Assembly: GCA_008711295.1 (NCBI GenBank) | Contig: VUYV01000016.1 | Span: forward strand, 4,058,383-4,122,382 | Origin: Anarhynchus alexandrinus | Lineage: Eukaryota > Chordata > Aves > Charadriiformes > Charadriidae | Reading direction: 5' to 3' | DNA length: 64,000 nucleotides | Part shown: positions 61,145 to 64,000 of the stretch, piece by piece | How the letters are laid out: every line of letters begins with the position of its first letter | How positions within the stretch are numbered: the stretch's first letter is position 1 | Made by a program: the position numbers and the translations under genes | The notes under the pieces: model-generated | Database searches by the model: none | What the model saw: the letters and a program-made list of their open reading frames with translations, nothing else | Told to the model about the DNA's origin: nothing

Positions 61145-62875
61145 ATAAACTCCCTGACTGTAATGACTTTATTCCCTATTTACTAATAAGTGCTATCCAA
61201 AGTTTACCCTGTTTCTATCCTGCAGGGGCAGACAGTTTTTCTCCAGTGGCTGTTCGAATAGCAGCTGAATCACTGAATAGTTTGAGAGTATTTTCTGTGC
61301 GGGATGGTGTGGTAGAGGGGAAGCCTCATGTCACTGAAGGCAAAGGGAAGATTACTACCAGGCTTTGACAGCGCCAGAATTGTGCTCTGGTTGCTTGTTT
61401 CGTTACTGTTTCCCTACAAATCATTCAGTCCCTGTCTCATAGCAGCTTGTATCTCCTTCCACTCATCCTTAGATCATTACATTCTGGAAGTATTTAAAAC
61501 AAATGAATGCAGAAAATGTAACCTCTCACTTTCCACCAAAAAGGAAATAATGAGTTGGCTACTTCTGCAAACAAAGCAAAAGTCCTGAGGATGCATGAAA
61601 GGACTTCATTTTGCCAAACAGCAGGGAGTAGAGTTAGCTGTGTTACAGTGGGGAGGGGGTGGGGAGCCTGTGTGTGCGGGGAATTCTTGCAACTCGGACA
61701 AAAATAGTGACTTCCATTATTTACCTACCTCAGCCGGAAACCTGCTTGCATTTCAGGCATTTACTGTAATTCCTCACATAGCTGGGGATGATAAGCCCTG
61801 CTAACTAGTCATTGCATGCTGACTGAAAATGATAGTTAATGTACACCATCTACCCAAACAACTTTCATCTTTAACCCTTTCACACTTGCTAGGTTTGGGG
61901 TTTTTTTTCAGGTAACATTGCTGCCAATCAGCCTCACCTCAACCCTCCGTCTTCATAAAATTCAGTTTAGTGGAACTCTTTGATCGCAGTCTAATCTATA
62001 TGGGAGACTTCTCAGAGCAGTTCACACGTCTAAGATACGATGACAGTTATGGCTCAAATTTCAAAGGAATCAAAGGGAGCCATTTGGCCGACTTCCACTA
62101 AATGTCACTGAAATTTGGATGCATAAGTCCTGTGTGTTCCTTGAGTAGGCTGGATACTGTGGTTTGAGCCTATTAATGATCCTGAGCTGCAGCCCGTTGC
62201 AGTCAGTGGAATTCTTTTCTTTGTGCTCTATTTTGTATTATCTAGGCCCAAATGCCAAGGAGGCGAAAGGGCTTTGCTCTCAGGAGAGCATGTGGGAGAG
62301 GAAGCGCCCACCCAAGGGTTAGAGTTTGGGCAAGGGGAACTTACCTTTTCCATCTGTGCTTGTGCATGTATCCATGTCTTCCTGCAGCCATCCCGTCTTC
62401 CTGCAGCCCTTATGGCTTTGCTGTGTGCAGGAGTGTGCTCGGCTGTCCCAGGCACCCCGTCCCACGCGGGCTGTCCTCTCGGCAGCGTGTAGCATGTGTT
62501 GTCTGGGCTGGTGTGCCCGTGGGCTTTGTATGGCACACCGAGCTCTAGACCTGAGGTCACCGCTGAAATGCCTGATGGAAACATTTACTAATTCCAGTTC
62601 GTGGGGGAAGAGAGGGAAAGAGTTTGCAGCTGGGCTCCTGCCCAAAGCTGTTTGCACTGGGATGGTGCATCACGTGACTCCCGGCAGACTATTGTTCTGG
62701 GGATTTGGCAATGTCAAAGGTACAAGGTGCATATTGATGTTTGGTACCAACGTTATATAAACGCTACTTGCGCAAGCCTAGCAGCTGATTTTACAAGACG
62801 TGGGGAAAGACGCATCTTTTTCCGAGGGCAGGATTTAGCCCTAACTGCAATATCTTCCCAGCCATGATACAATAA
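61145..62875. other. Noncoding DNA with overlapping chance frames
   Basis: Apart from the relic at 62,053-62,146, no feature is recognised. The part 62,228-62,760 is open in several frames on both strands for 90-144 codons, which reflects its higher GC and low TAA/TAG content. A weak palindrome-family trace ('gcagtcagtggaattctttt') lies near 62,198-62,220. Confidence 0.4.
62053..62146. repeat. Palindromic MITE-like relic (GATTTTCAAAGG type)
   Basis: Signals: 'caaatttcaaaggaatcaaa', 'gggagccatttggccgactt', 'ccactaaatgtcactgaaat' and 'ttggatgcataagtcctgtg', ending 'tgttccttgag'. Left (TTTCAAAGGA-TCAA-GGGAG) and right (AAGTCCTGTGTGTTCCTTGA) ends are diverged reverse complements, with an ACTTCCA..TCACTGAAAT centre. 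It belongs to the branch traced weakly at 26,508-26,725. Confidence 0.48.
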
Positions 62876-62877
62876 CA

Positions 62878-63102
62878 ATACTTAGCAGGCATGTAGTTCT
62901 TAACATCATCAAAGCGGTGTACAAGCAGCAACTAATTAATCCTCACAACACCCCTGTGAGGCAAGTATTACTCTCCCCATTTCACAGATGGGGATGATGT
63001 GACTTTGGAAGGTCAAGTGACTTGTCCAGAGCTAAACAGTCTGCAGTGGAGCTCATTAGTTCCTGGCTCACAGCCACTGCTCAGTGTACTTGCCCAGCCT
63101 AT
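62878..63102 (-). repeat. MIR-type SINE, the best-preserved copy in the window
   Basis: On the plus strand: 'taacatcatcaaagcggtgt' (for taacatctccaaagcgcttt), 'taattaatcctcacaacacc' and 'cctgtgaggcaagtattact', 'ctccccatttcacagatggg', 'ggtcaagtgacttgtccaga' and 'gctaaacagtctgcagtgga'. These are the successive blocks of an antisense MIR, including the LINE-related tail and the CORE region. The layout fits the MIR3/MIRc branch best, but the subfamily call is from memory. Only the 'gaaactgaggcacag' part is altered. Confidence 0.87.
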
Positions 63103-63104
63103 TA

Positions 63105-64000
63105 CTGTATTTTATTATGCAAATCCCCATGGAAATTAGAAGCCCAAAGCAACCCACAGATATAAAAGTGGTGCCTTAGATCTAAATGCTGGATCCATTT
63201 TGTTTGAAATCAGTTCTGGAGGCCTTACAGAAATTTCACTGGATTTTTGGATGGTAACAGAAAAAAACAGAGTGACTGTCGTGCCTGGAAATCTCCAAGA
63301 AAAATGAAGGTTGTGAAGATGTGTGTTGGTGGCTGTCCAGCTGTGCATTGTTTGCTTAGGCTCTTCAGAGGCCAGTAAATAGTGCCAAGCTAGACAGGGT
63401 GTCACTGAAATCAGTAAAATGACAAAGAAAAGTTCAGCCTCTATTCCTGCAGGTGTACTGCAAGGAGTGAATGGAGATCGGTCTGCCTCGTCCCTGGAAG
63501 ACTCTTTGGCCACCAGGTTAAAGCTGGCTGAAGAGACGACCCAGGAAAGCCAGCTAGCTGCAGTGAACTGGGATCTAATTCAGACATAAAGGTTTTTTTT
63601 CAGTATTGGCAAGCTTTGCTCAAAAGTTGATGTTGTCCATGCAGACTGGCACTATTTTGATGATTCAGAAAATAAGCTAAGCCCTGTTTGGCTTGCACAA
63701 CTGCAGTTCTTCCAGAAATTGCCAGGGCTTTTGAGTGTGCAAGGAAAGGAAAAGATTCACCATGTAACATTGGATTAGGACTGGTTCTTGGCTCTGTATT
63801 TCATGGACTGACAAGTGCACTGCTAGATTTCATGAGGGTGTCATCATGCCACTGAAAGTTATTTACACTAAGTCACCCTCCAGGAACTGGGTCATAACTT
63901 TTTTCTTTCATGAGACTTGGCAGAGATCTCAAGTTTTACTAGAAGCAGAAGAGAGGATGCCTATGCACAACGCCAAAACCAACTTAGATGCAAGGGGAAC
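63105..64000. other. Noncoding unique DNA at the window end
   Basis: No gene is visible. The POU octamer ATGCAAAT lies at 63,117-63,124, just after the MIR copy. The minus-strand open frame at 63,136-63,513 (125 codons) has a hydrophobic stretch but no recognisable domain, and I do not support it as a gene. A run of about eight T lies at 63,592-63,600. Confidence 0.4.

Noticed and set aside
62228..62760. Cluster of overlapping open frames of 89-144 codons on both strands
   Set aside because: Several frames are open at once over the same bases, which reflects higher GC and few stop codons rather than coding; no motif is recognised.
1..64000. CRISPR arrays, operons, prophage or other prokaryotic systems
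   Set aside because: No regularly spaced repeats or dense gene layout; the CR1 and MIR elements show vertebrate DNA.

Overview
The window is vertebrate, most probably avian, nuclear DNA without a protein-coding gene that I can support. The evidence is the low overall repeat content, one well-preserved CR1 LINE 3' end (about 34,240-35,038) with the two-copy 8-bp terminal repeat typical of bird CR1s, many very old amniote repeat relics (MIR-type SINEs and palindromic MITE-like elements), AT-biased sequence and no cluster of linked, spliceable open frames. No open frame exceeds 143 codons, none shows a family I recognise apart from the CR1 reverse-transcriptase remnant, and short frames on both strands are as frequent as chance predicts. 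I cannot tell from sequence alone whether this is a large intron or an intergenic desert, or which bird order it comes from.

Layout. 1-9 kb: unique AT-rich DNA with a weak MIR-like trace and a purine tract. 9-11 kb: an AT-rich, homeodomain-motif-rich stretch, a 14-bp tandem duplication with a hairpin, and the first palindromic relic. 11-20 kb: mostly featureless unique sequence with homopolymer runs. 20-29 kb: two MIR relics, a tRNA-like repeat relic, a retroelement-tail relic with a hammerhead-like layout, and a long T-rich tract. 31.2-33.3 kb: an exact 1,029-bp sequence present twice, separated by a single N, best read as an unmerged assembly overlap. 34.2-35.0 kb: the CR1 copy. 36-44.7 kb: a MIR relic, a roughly 230-bp imperfect inverted repeat, an approximately 95-bp palindrome with a perfect 21-bp stem, and further palindromic relics, one containing a full CRE site. 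49-57 kb: AT-rich and possibly conserved noncoding blocks and more palindromic relics. 60-62.9 kb: a locally GC-richer stretch without a recognisable exon. 62.9-63.1 kb: the clearest MIR copy.

No undescribed biological system was found. The observations most worth following up are the exact duplication around the N (assembly quality), the near-perfect hairpin at 43,377-43,434, the recurrence of related palindromes across 10-62 kb, and several AT-rich blocks that could be conserved enhancers. Repeat names rest on remembered consensus features and were not searched against a library.
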